Of a stretch of 64,000 bases of DNA, positions 12,168-21,053 are shown one piece after another (position 1 is the stretch's first letter; each line of letters starts with the position of its first letter). The stretch is taken from assembly GCA_015956445.1 (NCBI GenBank), contig WIUZ02000003.1, forward strand, positions 1,922,001 through 1,986,000, given 5' to 3'. Below the pieces are notes generated by a model that saw only the letters and a program-made list of their open reading frames with translations, did not search any database and was not told where the DNA came from. A program made the position numbers and the translations under genes. This DNA is from Thelephora terrestris (lineage: Eukaryota; Basidiomycota; Agaricomycetes; Thelephorales; Thelephoraceae).

Positions 12168-12481
12168 GCACATGCTGGACACATTGTGGACAACATTGTG
12201 AAAGAAACTATTATGTAATGAGCTGGGTACATTGGGAACACATTGATGGGAATATTGTGAAAGAAATTAAAATGTGCACAGCAGGCACATTGAGATCACA
12301 TTGATGTGTACATTGTGATTGCAATCAAAATGTCCCCAGTGGGCACATTGGGTTCACATGGCCAGGTACATTTTGAATGTATTCAAATTTTCCCCACTGG
12401 GCACATTGTGATCACTTTTTGGCTGTGATCACAATGTATTCAGCATGTACCCACTGGGTATTTGACCCCTTGCCCCCAGTG
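12168..12481. repeat. Right terminal inverted repeat of element C
   Basis: Inverse match to 7362-7698. The adjoining bases 11,960-12,167 contain further short inverted words (for example TGAGCCACTCATT) that also occur in MITE D. This links D and C as one lineage. Confidence 0.8.
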
Positions 12482-14128
12482 TGCTCTCCAACTTCCTAAT
12501 ACACTCCTCCCTCTCTCGCTCCATCGCATCCACTAATGGAGAGACACCAGGGGCCCATAGTCGAGCACGGTTAGGGTCTTCGTAACCGGCTTCCTCCCAA
12601 ACTTGAGGAGGAGCATTGTGAGCAGACAAGAACTCCATGGCAACCCGGTTGTCATGGGCGATGTTAGCAGGGGAATCATATAAGTGCTGAGCAGCGTCGT
12701 AAGGGGTGTCGTCCTTGTAGGAGACGGAGACAAAGGGGTAGCTTCAGCGTTGAGAGACATAGTAGTGAAGGTTGTTTGTAAGAGGGGAGAGTTGCTGTGA
12801 GTTGGTGGGAGTGGAAAAGAGGCGATGGGGAGAAAGGACCAAACCATGCCACAGACTAAATACATCCAGATCAATGAAGCACCCAAACGGGTAAAACAAT
12901 ACGCCATTACTCTTATTATCCCAAAAAGGATAAACGAACCCTCAACCCTAATCGCGATTCCATCAAACACTGAGAAATCCCCATCACTCTTCTACTGCCA
13001 CCGTAAAACACGAGAAATCCCCATCAATCATGGGAAATCCCCACCAGTCTTCTATTACTACCATGAAACGTGAGAAACCCCCATTGTACTCCTAATGACT
13101 CATCCGCTATTGTTCCCCTATTTGCACTCGTCATTAGTCAGTCCTAAGTCCCACTTCTCTGACTCACTTACTGTCACGAACGCGTGACATAGTAGCCAAG
13201 ATCACACAAATAATTCAAGACATTGGTCTTATTCGCAGTAGTAATAGTACAAGGGAGGCTAGTAAAAACTACAAATTCAGACAAGAACAAACGGATCTAC
13301 GTCGCACGCACAGTCCTGAGCAAACGGGCAATGGTGAGCGAAGTGATGAGGGTTATGTATGCTCTCAGGACAATACGAGTACGCTCGCGTTACCGGATCC
13401 TGCCAACACTCCCTGCACCCCAACACATCATGATATAGACTATCATGCATCTCCCGCTTCACGTCCGACAAGGCTGCGCTCACTAAGGCGAACCCATAGC
13501 GGTCTTGGAGACCCGCCACTTCCACCTTCAACTTCATCCGCACTTGACGTGACTTGTCGGAGGGACGACAGCGTTGACCAGAACGAGTCATTGGATTCCT
13601 GCGGTTCTTCTTCTTCTGGGACCTCTCCACCATCTGGCGAACTGGGGCAGGACTCCAGGGAGGGGATGGAGGGAGAGGAACGCCCTGATCCTGGCGGTGG
13701 CGAAGGGATGACTGGGGACTGGCAAGGGGGGTTGGTGCAATAAGCTCCGAGGCATTGATGTCCGAAGTATCGGAAGAGAGATGCCTGGAAAGGTCCCCAA
13801 TGTTCCAAAGCAAAGTGAGAGAAGTCCTCATTCAAACTGCTCATGATGACGTACATGCGGTCCACACGCTTCTCCAGCTTCAAAATCCTATCCTCCCTCT
13901 CCCTCTCCATGGCGTCCAACAAAAGGACGGCCCCAGGGTGACCTGCTTGAACACGAGGCCTAGAGAGCCTGGGGTCTTTGTACCCAGCTTGTTCCCAGAA
14001 CTCGGCAGGGGAGTTGTGGGCGGTAAGGAAGTCAACGGCAACCCTGTTGTCGTGAGCGACGTTGGCAGGAGAGTCATACAAATGTTGCTCCACGTTGTAG
14101 GGAGCGTCTGTCAGGGTTGTGGGCCTGC

Positions 14129-15256
14129 TTACTGTTTGTGGGGCGCTAGAGGATTAGTGGAGGGGTGAGGGGTGTCGGGTCTAGTTTTGAAGGGGGTTCC
14201 GGGTGTGGAAACGAGGGGGGGAGGGATATCGAGAGAGAGAGGTGACTCTGTCTGATAAGGGTGTACGGGTGAGTGGTAGTCCTGGCAGAACTGGCTGAGT
14301 TGTTGTACGAAAGGTTCGAAGTCCTGATCGCTAAGGCGTTCGAAGCTGACGAGATATTCTATAACCGAATAAGGTAACACTGGGGGCAGGGGCACCTGGA
14401 ATCAGTGATTACATCTTGATTACATGGTGAGTTCATGTGCACTTTTCAATAATTGTAATCGCCAATTCCAGGTTGATTACATTTCAAATGTTACCTTGAC
14501 ATGTAATTCAACTGTTGCCACCAACTCCATTTGAAATTTCCTCAAGATGTTCCTAAGCAATGTTTCCTGAATGTGCCCAGTGGGTACATTTTGAAAACAT
14601 CTCATGTTTTTGAGCGCATTTAGATTACATCTTGGACGATTGAAGAACATGCTGATTACATTGCAGTATCATTTTTGCCGACAGGTCAAAAACATCCTAG
14701 AAACATTTGTTGAGAACATTTCGAATGGAATTGGTGGTCATTGGCTGGATTACATGTCAAGGTAACATTTGAAATGTAATCAACCTGGAATTGGCGATTA
14801 CAATTATTGAAAAGTGCACATGAACTCACCATGTAATCAAGATGTAATCACTGATTCCAGGTGCCCCTGCCCCCAGTGTAATTCAGTTGGAATCTCCCAC
14901 CAAAGAACGATGATAGCAGGAGAATGGGTATGGATGTTAGTGGTGAGATGAACACGTGGGGATGGAAAGTAAAAGGCTGGACTGATACTGAAGTAGACAG
15001 TCGCAAGGACACTCTCAGTAAGATCTGAATTCCAAAGGAATTGATGATCTGCTCCTAGGAGGAAAGGAGGAGTAGTGACTCCGGCGTCGAGAGCTGCAAA
15101 GGGGCGATAGTAAGGGAAATGGGTGAGTAAGCCGGTGGTTCGGTTTACTTGAAGACTTCTGATGAGTTTATACTCCCAGATAGATCTCCTAGCGTCAGGG
15201 ACGACTGGTCGCTGAACTGGACTTGTAGAGGGAAAAGGGTTGGGGGCACTGAACAT
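14129..15256 (-). pseudogene. Second B-element gene (B2 copy), interrupted by MITE E
   Basis: The start is at 15256 with the conserved MFSAPNPFPSTSP N-terminus. The frame runs to E at 14878 and resumes at 14374 down to the stop at 14129. Removing E plus one TAA joins the two parts in frame and gives the same ~207-residue protein as 17658-18281. A TATATAA box lies at 15411-15417 on the minus strand. Function is unknown. Confidence 0.7.
14378..14878. mobile_element. MITE E, 501-bp CACTA-like element with perfect 130-bp inverted repeats
   Basis: The termini are CACTGGGGGCAGGGGCACCT and its inverse. 14378-14507 and 14749-14878 are exact inverted copies over 130 bp. It is flanked by the 3-bp duplication TAA (14375-14377 and 14879-14881). 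It has no coding capacity. Only the first 11 bases are shared with C and D, so it is a separate subfamily. Perfect arms indicate a very recent insertion, in line with its position deepest in the nest. Confidence 0.92.
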
Positions 15257-15579
15257 ACACTGGCAGGAGGATTCCTGCTGAAATGAGTCAGAAAAGGTAA
15301 GACGTGAGGAGAATTCCTCAGCTTACTTGTATTCAGATTGTGGGTAGAGGAGTACAGAAGAGATTGAGAATGGGGAAAAGAAAGGAGCAAACGCTCTTCC
15401 TTATATACCCAATCCTCTACAGGAGTCATTACTTTACAACGAGTCAAACAGGAATCAACATGGTCTGTGCGTAGTTTAGGGTAGGTTGGACGAGTCAGGG
15501 GAGTGGGACTTTTGAGCGACAAATAACGAAATGAAATAGGAGAACAATAGTAAAGGAGTCATTAGGAGCATAATGGGGA

Positions 15580-15735
15580 TTTCTCGCGATCGATGGTGGT
15601 AATAGAAGACTGATGGGGATTTCTCATGATCGGTGGGGATTTCTTTCGTTTCACGGTGGCAGTAGAGGACGAATGGGGATTTCCCATGATCGATGGGGAT
15701 TTCTCTGAATTGATGGGATCGCGATTGGGGTTGAG
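15580..15735. repeat. Short interspersed repeat array between the two B2 genes
   Basis: The motif GATGGGGATTTCTC (or its complement) recurs about every 25-40 bp between the two divergent genes. Equivalent arrays are at about 12,970-13,080 (B0), 17,205-17,340 (B1) and 33,930-34,080 (B3). It sits in the shared intergenic region and could be a regulatory or end-binding array. Confidence 0.7.
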
Positions 15736-15910
15736 GGTTCGTTTACCCTAATGAGGACGTTAATGGATAATGGGTTTTTGTTTTCCCCTTTTTGTTTTCT
15801 TTGAGTCAGGATGTATTTAAGTCAGGGGGATTAATGATCGTTCCCCTCATCGTCTCTTTTCCACTCCCACCAAACACCAGTACCACCTTCTCCAAACACC
15901 CACTACTACT

Positions 15911-16815
15911 ATGTCTTCTTTCGTTGCCAACAACGCCGTGCTCAATGCTGCCGCCACCCCCTTCACCCCGTCCTTCGAGACGGATGCTCCCTATGACGTG
16001 GAGCAACATTTGTATGACTCCCCTGCCAACATCACCCATGACAACCAGGTTGCCATTAACTTCCTCACCGCCCATAACGCCCCCGTCGAGTTCTGGGAAC
16101 AGGCTGGTTACGAGGACCCCAGGCTTTCTGGGCCTCGTGTTCAAGCTGCTCACCCTGGAGCCGTTCTTTTGTTGGACGCCATGGAGAGGGAACGGGAGGA
16201 TAGGATTGCGAAGTTGGAGAAGCGTGTGGACCTCATGTACATCATCATGAACAGTTTGAATGATGACTTCTCTCACTTTGCTTTGGAACATTGGGGACCT
16301 TTCCAGGCATCTCTCTTCCGATATTTCGGACACCAATGCCACGGGGCTTATTGCACCAACCCCCCCTTGCAAGTCCCCAGTCATCCCTTCGCCACCGCCA
16401 GGATCAGGGTGTTCCTCTCCCTCCATCCCCTCCCTGGAGTCCTGCCCCAGTTCGCCAGATGGTGGAGAGGTCCCAGAAGAGGAAGAACCGCAAGAATCCG
16501 ATGACTCGTTCTGGTCAACGCTGTCGTCCCTCCGACAAGTCACGTCAAGTTCGGATGAAGTTGAAAGTGGAAGTGGCGGGTCTCCAAGACCGCTATGGGT
16601 TCGCATTAGTGAGCGCAGCCTTGTCGGACGTGAAGCGGGAGATGCATGATAGTCTATATCATGATGTGTTGGGGTGTAGGGAGTGTTGGCAGGATCCGGT
16701 AACGCGGGCGTATTCGTATTGTCCTGAGAGTGTGCATAACCCTCACCACTTCGCTCATCGTTGCCCGTTTGCTCAGGACTGTGCTTGTGACGTAGACCCG
16801 TTTGTTCTTGTCTAG
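15911..16815 (+). CDS. B-family coiled-coil protein with Cys-rich C-terminus
   Basis: It starts at 15911. The N-terminal region (about 95 aa) has the DSPANITHDN and EQAGYEDPR motifs, followed by a coiled coil (MEREREDRIAKLEKR) and a conserved block ending in a Cys/His pair (YFGHQCHGAYC). The middle is Pro/Ser-rich. The C-terminal frame, ending at 16815, encodes a helical segment and a Cys-rich module (CRECW ... YCPE ... HRCPF ... CACD) that could bind zinc. N- and C-terminal parts are in different frames. An intron within about 16,390-16,550 is likely, but the splice sites are not settled, and this copy has one extra C in a C-run near 16,365. Function is unknown. Confidence 0.5.
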
Positions 16816-17502
16816 GTTTGTAGTTCTTATTAGCCCTTCTTGTATTATTATTATTGCGAATGAGACCAATGTCTTGAATTATTTGTGTGATCTTGACTAC
16901 TATGTCACGCGTTCGTGACAGCGTCCGTCTCAAAGGACGGAGTAAAGGGAGTGGCGGCCGCGTTGAGAATGACGTTGTTGGCACCAAAAGTAGACATAGT
17001 AGTGGTCGATAATTGGAGAGGAGGGTGGTAATGGTGATTGTGGGAGTGGAAAAGAGACGATGAGGGGAACGATCATTAATCCCCCCTGACTTAAATACAT
17101 CCTGACTCAAAGAAACCAAAAAGGGAAAACAATAACCCATTATCCATTAACGTCCCCATTAGGGTAAACGAACCCTCAACCCCAATCGCGACCCCATCAA
17201 TTCAGAGAAATCCCCATCAATTCAGAGAAATCCCCATCCGTCCTCTACTGCCACCGTGAAACAAGAGAAATCCCCGCCGATCATGAGAAATCCCCATCAG
17301 TCTTCTATTACCACCATCGATCGTGAGAAATCCCCATTACGCTCCAAATGACTTCGTTACTATTGTTCCCCTATTTCATTTCGTCATTTGTCGCCCCAAA
17401 GTCCCACTCCCCTGACTCGTCCAACCTACCCTAAACTACGCACAGACCATGTTGACTCCTGTTTGACTCGTTGTAGAATAATGACTCCTGTAGAGGATTG
17501 GG

Positions 17503-17509
17503 TATATAA
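17503..17509 (+). promoter_or_regulatory. TATA box of the second B-element gene
   Basis: TATATAA in the conserved context GGATTGGGTATATAAGGAAG, about 150 bp upstream of the start codon at 17658. The same box is at 18385-18391 (B0), 34234-34240 (B3) and on minus at 15411-15417 (B2). Upstream of each lies the motif GCACAGACCATG (17440-17451 here). Confidence 0.6.
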
Positions 17510-17657
17510 GGAAGAGCGTTCGCTCCTTTCTTTTCCCCATTCTCAATCTCTTCTGTACTCCTCTACCTACAACCTGAATATAAAGTAAGCCTGAGGAATT
17601 CTCCTCACGTTTTACTCCTTCTAACTCATTCTAAAGCAGGAATCTTCCTGCTAGTGT

Positions 17658-18281
17658 ATGTTCAGCACGCCCAACCCTTTCCCCTCCACTAGTCCAGTTG
17701 CCCGCCCCAATATCCCCGACGCCAGGAGATCTATCTGGGAGTATAAACTCATCAGAAGTCTCCAAGTAAATCGTACCAACGGTTTATTGACTCATTTCCC
17801 TTACTACCGTCCCTTCGCAGCCCTCGACGCAGGAGTCACCACTCCTCCTTTCCTTCTAGGCGCAGACCATCAGTTCCTTTGGAACTCAGACCTCACTGAG
17901 AGTGTCCTAGCAACCGTCTATTTCAGCGTCAGCCCTGCCTTTTACTTCCCTTCTCCCAAAGTTCATCTAACCACCAACGTTCACACTCACTGCCCTGCTC
18001 TCATCGTCCTTTGGTGGCATATCCCGACTGAACTACCTTATTCAATTATAGAATACCTCGTTCACTTCGAACAACTCAGCGGTCAAAACTTTGAACCGTT
18101 CATTCAGCAATTAAATCAATTCTGCCAGGACTATAACTCGCCTGTCCATCCTTATCAAACAGAGTCACCACTCTCGCTTGATATTCCCCCTCCTCTCATC
18201 TCTACACCCGGAACCCCCTTCCAAACTCGACCCGACACTCCACACCCCTCCGCTAATCCTCTAGCGCCCCACAAACAGTAA
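17658..18281 (+). CDS. Second B-element protein, 207 aa, unknown function (intact copy)
   Basis: Single open exon, 207 residues, starting MFSAPNPFPSTSP. It is a compact globular protein with conserved features in all four B copies: DARRSIWEYKLIRSLQ near the N-terminus, FLLGADHQFLW, an aromatic strand-like segment around SPAFYFP, and IVLWW. The C-terminus is Pro/Thr-rich and ends APHKQ. No known family is recognised. It lies next to the element's TGTCAGGG end, divergent from the coiled-coil gene. An acceptor-like stretch and a putative 5' intron lie just upstream (AAGTAAGCTGAGG region). Confidence 0.6.
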   Translation: MFSTPNPFPSTSPVARPNIPDARRSIWEYKLIRSLQVNRTNGLLTHFPYYRPFAALDAGVTTPPFLLGADHQFLWNSDLTESVLATVYFSVSPAFYFPSPKVHLTTNVHTHCPALIVLWWHIPTELPYSIIEYLVHFEQLSGQNFEPFIQQLNQFCQDYNSPVHPYQTESPLSLDIPPPLISTPGTPFQTRPDTPHPSANPLAPHKQ

Positions 18282-18537
18282 GCAGGCCTACAACCCTGAC
18301 ACTTACCCTGCCCTAAACTACGCACAGACCATGTTGATTCCTGTTTGATTCATTGTACGATTACTAAGCCTGTAGAGGATTGGGTATATAAGGAAGAGCG
18401 TTCACTCCTTTCTTTTCCCCATTCTCAATCTCTTCTGTACTCTCCTACCAACTGCTCAATAAACAAGTAAGCTGAGGAATTCTCCTCATACCTTATCCTT
18501 ATCTGACTCATTCAAGCAGGAATTCTCCTGCTAGTGT

Positions 18538-19113
18538 ATGTTCAGTGCTCCTAATCCCTTCTCCTCCACTAGTCCCATTCCACGCCCAGTCATCCTGGAC
18601 GCTCAACGCTCCATCTGGGAGTACAAACTCATCAGGAGTTTACAGCTTAATAGGACCTCTGGTCTATTAGCTCACCACCCATATTATCAACCTTTCACCA
18701 CCCTCGACGCCGGAGTCACTACTCCTCCTTTCCTATTAGGAGCTGATCACCAATTTCTTTGGAAATCAGATCTCACCGAAAGCGTGCTAGCCACCGTTTA
18801 TTTCAGTATCAGCCCGGCCTTCTACTTCCCCACCCCTCGCATTCATCTCACCACCAACGTTCATACTCATTGTCCAGCTATCATTGTTCTCTGGTGGGAC
18901 ATACCAACTGATCTTCCTTACGCTGTTATAGATTATCTCAGTAGTTTCGAACAGCTCAGCGATCAAGACTTCAAACCTTTTATTCAACACCTGATTGAAT
19001 TTTGCAGTGACTACAACACCCCCATTCACCCATATCAATTCGAGTCGCCACTCGCTCTTGATATCACTCCTCCTCTCATCTCCACTCCAGGAACTCCATC
19101 TTTCAAACCCTGA
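18538..19113 (+). CDS. Second B-element protein, B0 copy, 191 aa
   Basis: This is the most divergent copy of the 207-residue protein. It has the same N-terminus (MFSAPNPFSSTSP), FLLGADHQFLW and IVLWWDIP. A change near the end makes it stop at 19113, 16 residues short, although the sequence encoding the rest of the tail is still visible downstream. It stayed open while the coiled-coil gene of the same element was broken. TATA box at 18385-18391. Confidence 0.5.
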   Translation: MFSAPNPFSSTSPIPRPVILDAQRSIWEYKLIRSLQLNRTSGLLAHHPYYQPFTTLDAGVTTPPFLLGADHQFLWKSDLTESVLATVYFSISPAFYFPTPRIHLTTNVHTHCPAIIVLWWDIPTDLPYAVIDYLSSFEQLSDQDFKPFIQHLIEFCSDYNTPIHPYQFESPLALDITPPLISTPGTPSFKP

Positions 19114-19181
19114 CCTGATACACCCTACCCCACTAATCCTCTAGCGCCCCACAAACAGTAAGCAGGCCTTCAACCCTGACA

Positions 19182-21053
19182 CAGCCTAAACACAGGACTA
19201 TTACACAGCCTCAAGCACAGCCTCAAGGTCCATCCTTGAGTCAGGAACTCCATTCCTATCAGAACACAGATTCCCACAGTGAAGTTAGGTGTCTAATCAG
19301 AGTGTACAGAGCCCCTGAGTGATAACATTACTGATTCCCTGGAATAATTACTGAGGGACACACTACTAGTAGACCCCCAGCGAACTCATCAGGACCAAGA
19401 TCCGGAAAGAGGAACCCCACTCTACCCTGTGGAGTTGTTAGTTGAGTTCATTGACTAATCAACCAGCCTGCTTGGTTTCTATACTCTAGTCTCTAAGCAA
19501 ACCATGTTGAACCGGAGGTCTATGCCCAGCAACAGGTCAACCGGCTCCACCGCTTCAAGCGAGAGCCGATGCTGGAGAGCGCTGATCAAGCGACCCGAAG
19601 GGACGGTATCACATCAGTGATCTGATCGATCGGTATGACGCGCACGTGCCTTAAGCCGCCGCACGGACCCTGCATCAGTCACACTGTATAGATGTGACAC
19701 CGATAGAGTAGATAGATCAATCAATCGCTTCTCTCTCTCTCTCCCCCACTAGCAATCTTAAGCCTCTCCCCTTCAGGTAAGGATTAGAGTATCCATGTAG
19801 TAGTCTAGTATTATACTCTACCTGCTCAACAAACCAAAGGGTGTTAGTTATCTTCTGTATAGAAAATAACACTACACTCCCCATGAACCCAACAGCGCGT
19901 TCCGGTGTCTTAAAGGGGAGCTGATTCGGCTGGGCCAGCGAATGTGGCGGTGTGGTAGACATGGGGAGGGCAGGGGAGGAGATGGGGGAAAAGCATGCAT
20001 CTGCGCATCGCAGCTTATATAGGTCAACCAATTGACAGAAGTCGATGAGGGCCATCTTGGATAGCATATCAGGCCAGATGGCGTGTTGGAACCAAGCGCA
20101 ACAGGAAACCGTGGGATGAGTGGCGGGTAAGGACGATCGGCGAATCAGATGAGTTCATCAATGTTCAACGGTCATTTGATGGCCAAATATGCACAAACAA
20201 TAGCGAGGCCTTGCCAAACGGAACTCGGTCTGGACAATTGTTCAAAGGCTGAGGATATTCCCACACCCGCCATTTTTTGTCCCTTGAACCTCAACCCTCC
20301 CCCCACGGGCATCGTCACGGCTTCTCTCAGGTGATTACATTCACGCACGGCAGCCCATACTCCCACCACGCTCAATGTTTGCCCGGGTGCTTTTCGGCAC
20401 CGCCAACCCCAGAAATTTTCAATGATCCACTCGGCGGGCAGGGTCTCCCCAAGGCATTGTTCCCGTTCTATTTGAGGAACTTGCGCGCCGGGGGCCATTG
20501 ACCCACGGTCTACCACCCGTGAACAAGCACGAGTCAGATCGATGGAAAGCATTCTGACTCGGCTGATGACCGTGGTTCTATGGCGTGCCTATGTGTCCCG
20601 GAGCATTCTTCTGCAGTGCGGGAGCTTCGCCCCTCGGACCCCACGAACCGAATCCATGAGCTGCACGTTCGCAGGCGAGTCAGGATCTTCATCCTGTGTA
20701 TCCTCCCTGGTAGGGTGCATTCGCTCCAAGGAGGCGAGGGACCGCAGACCATTACCGAAGGGCTTTGATGTGGGTGTCCCCTCGCTTGTTTCCTTCCAGC
20801 CGCGAATACCCTACTACAGGATGTCTTCGACCCCGTTATGATGACAACTATCTCGAAGGGATGAGGTGAGTGCGAGCTGTAGGGTCTCTTCATCATAGCT
20901 CTCATCTATCAATCTCACGCAGGACAATGGCTTTGGTCCGTTTCCAGACTCAGAAGCCACCAATGAGGCAGCTGCATATGTACCGGTGCATCAAGCACAA
21001 ACGTTAAACGGTGAACATACTGACAAGCACCTGCATGCTAACACACAATAAAA
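19182..21053. other. 1.9 kb without a recognised gene
   Basis: Only short unrelated open frames are present on both strands. A CT-rich microsatellite lies at about 19,728-19,745. The base composition and short repeated words (CACAGCCTCAAG near 19,200) suggest old repetitive DNA, but no ends, duplications or protein motifs could be defined. Confidence 0.5.

Larger units (their letters stand above)
7362..12481 (+). mobile_element. Element C, 5.1-kb CACTA-like (Plavaka-type) DNA transposon
   Basis: The termini are CACTGGGGGCAAGGGGTCAA and its inverse. The terminal inverted repeats exceed 300 bp, with one indel of about 30 bp between them. It is flanked by the 3-bp duplication TGC (7359-7361 and 12482-12484). 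A CACT terminus and 3-bp duplication are the CACTA signature. It carries two divergently transcribed genes: a zinc-finger/Plavaka C-terminus fusion (7882-8876, minus) and a DUF6532-type gene (9863-11636, plus). No DDE catalytic region is visible, so it is probably not autonomous. Confidence 0.85.
6880..12760 (-). pseudogene. B-family coiled-coil protein gene of B0, split by element C
   Basis: The start is at 12760 (Met-Ser-Leu-Asn...). The 5' half (12760-12482) encodes the conserved N-terminus with a DSPANIAHDN motif and the beginning of the coiled coil. Element C then interrupts it, and the 3' half continues from 7361 down to about 6880. Removing C with one TGC restores a continuous reading frame across the junction. 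The C-terminal part is divergent compared with B1-B3 and lacks a clean end next to A1. Confidence 0.6.
14109..16920 (+). mobile_element. Element B2 (TGTCAGG superfamily), containing MITE E
   Basis: It starts TGTCAGGGTTG at 14109 and ends CGTTCGTGACA at 16920. It is flanked by the 5-bp duplication GCGTC (14104-14108 and 16921-16925). It was inserted head-on into B1, so B1 and B2 form a large inverted arrangement. Without MITE E and its duplicate it is 2308 bp. It has a coiled-coil gene on plus (15911-16815) and a second gene on minus (14129-15256) cut by E. Confidence 0.9.
13277..16997 (-). pseudogene. B-family coiled-coil protein gene of B1, split by B2
   Basis: The start codon is at 16997 and the first 25 or so codons lie right of B2 (16997-16921). 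The remainder lies left of it (14108-13277). The left part contains the EQAGY motif, the coiled coil and a Cys-rich C-terminal region with CRECW. As in B2 and B3, the N-terminal and C-terminal halves sit in different frames, consistent with an intron in the Pro/Ser-rich middle. Without B2 the gene looks otherwise undamaged. Confidence 0.6.
13172..18301 (-). mobile_element. Element B1 (TGTCAGG superfamily), containing B2
   Basis: Read on the minus strand it begins TGTCAGGGTTGTAGG at 18301 and ends CGTTCGTGACA at 13172. It is flanked by the 5-bp duplication CTTAC (13167-13171 and 18302-18306). It was inserted into B0, an element of its own family. Without B2 it is 2313 bp. It carries the coiled-coil gene on the minus strand (broken by B2) and an intact second gene on the plus strand (17658-18281). 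Confidence 0.9.
6675..19181 (-). mobile_element. Element B0, the oldest element of the nest
   Basis: The B-family element is split in three: 6675-7361, 12485-13171 and 18307-19181. Read on the minus strand it starts TGTCAGGGTTG at 19181. Its other end is damaged by the A1 insertion, so only the part after about the first 20-40 bases remains. Without nested DNA about 2.25 kb is left, against 2309-2313 bp for B1-B3. It carries remnants of the B coiled-coil gene and the second B gene. The flanking duplication cannot be defined. Confidence 0.75.

Noticed and set aside
15580-15735. CRISPR-like array
   Set aside because: Repeats are short (about 14 bp), degenerate and variably spaced, spacers are not uniform, and the genome is eukaryotic.
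19728-19745. CT microsatellite as a regulatory element
   Set aside because: Short simple repeat with no adjacent gene to regulate.
20534-20905. 123-codon minus-strand frame with overlapping plus-strand frames
   Set aside because: No family motif, no splice partners and several equally long frames in the same stretch on both strands, so coding cannot be supported.
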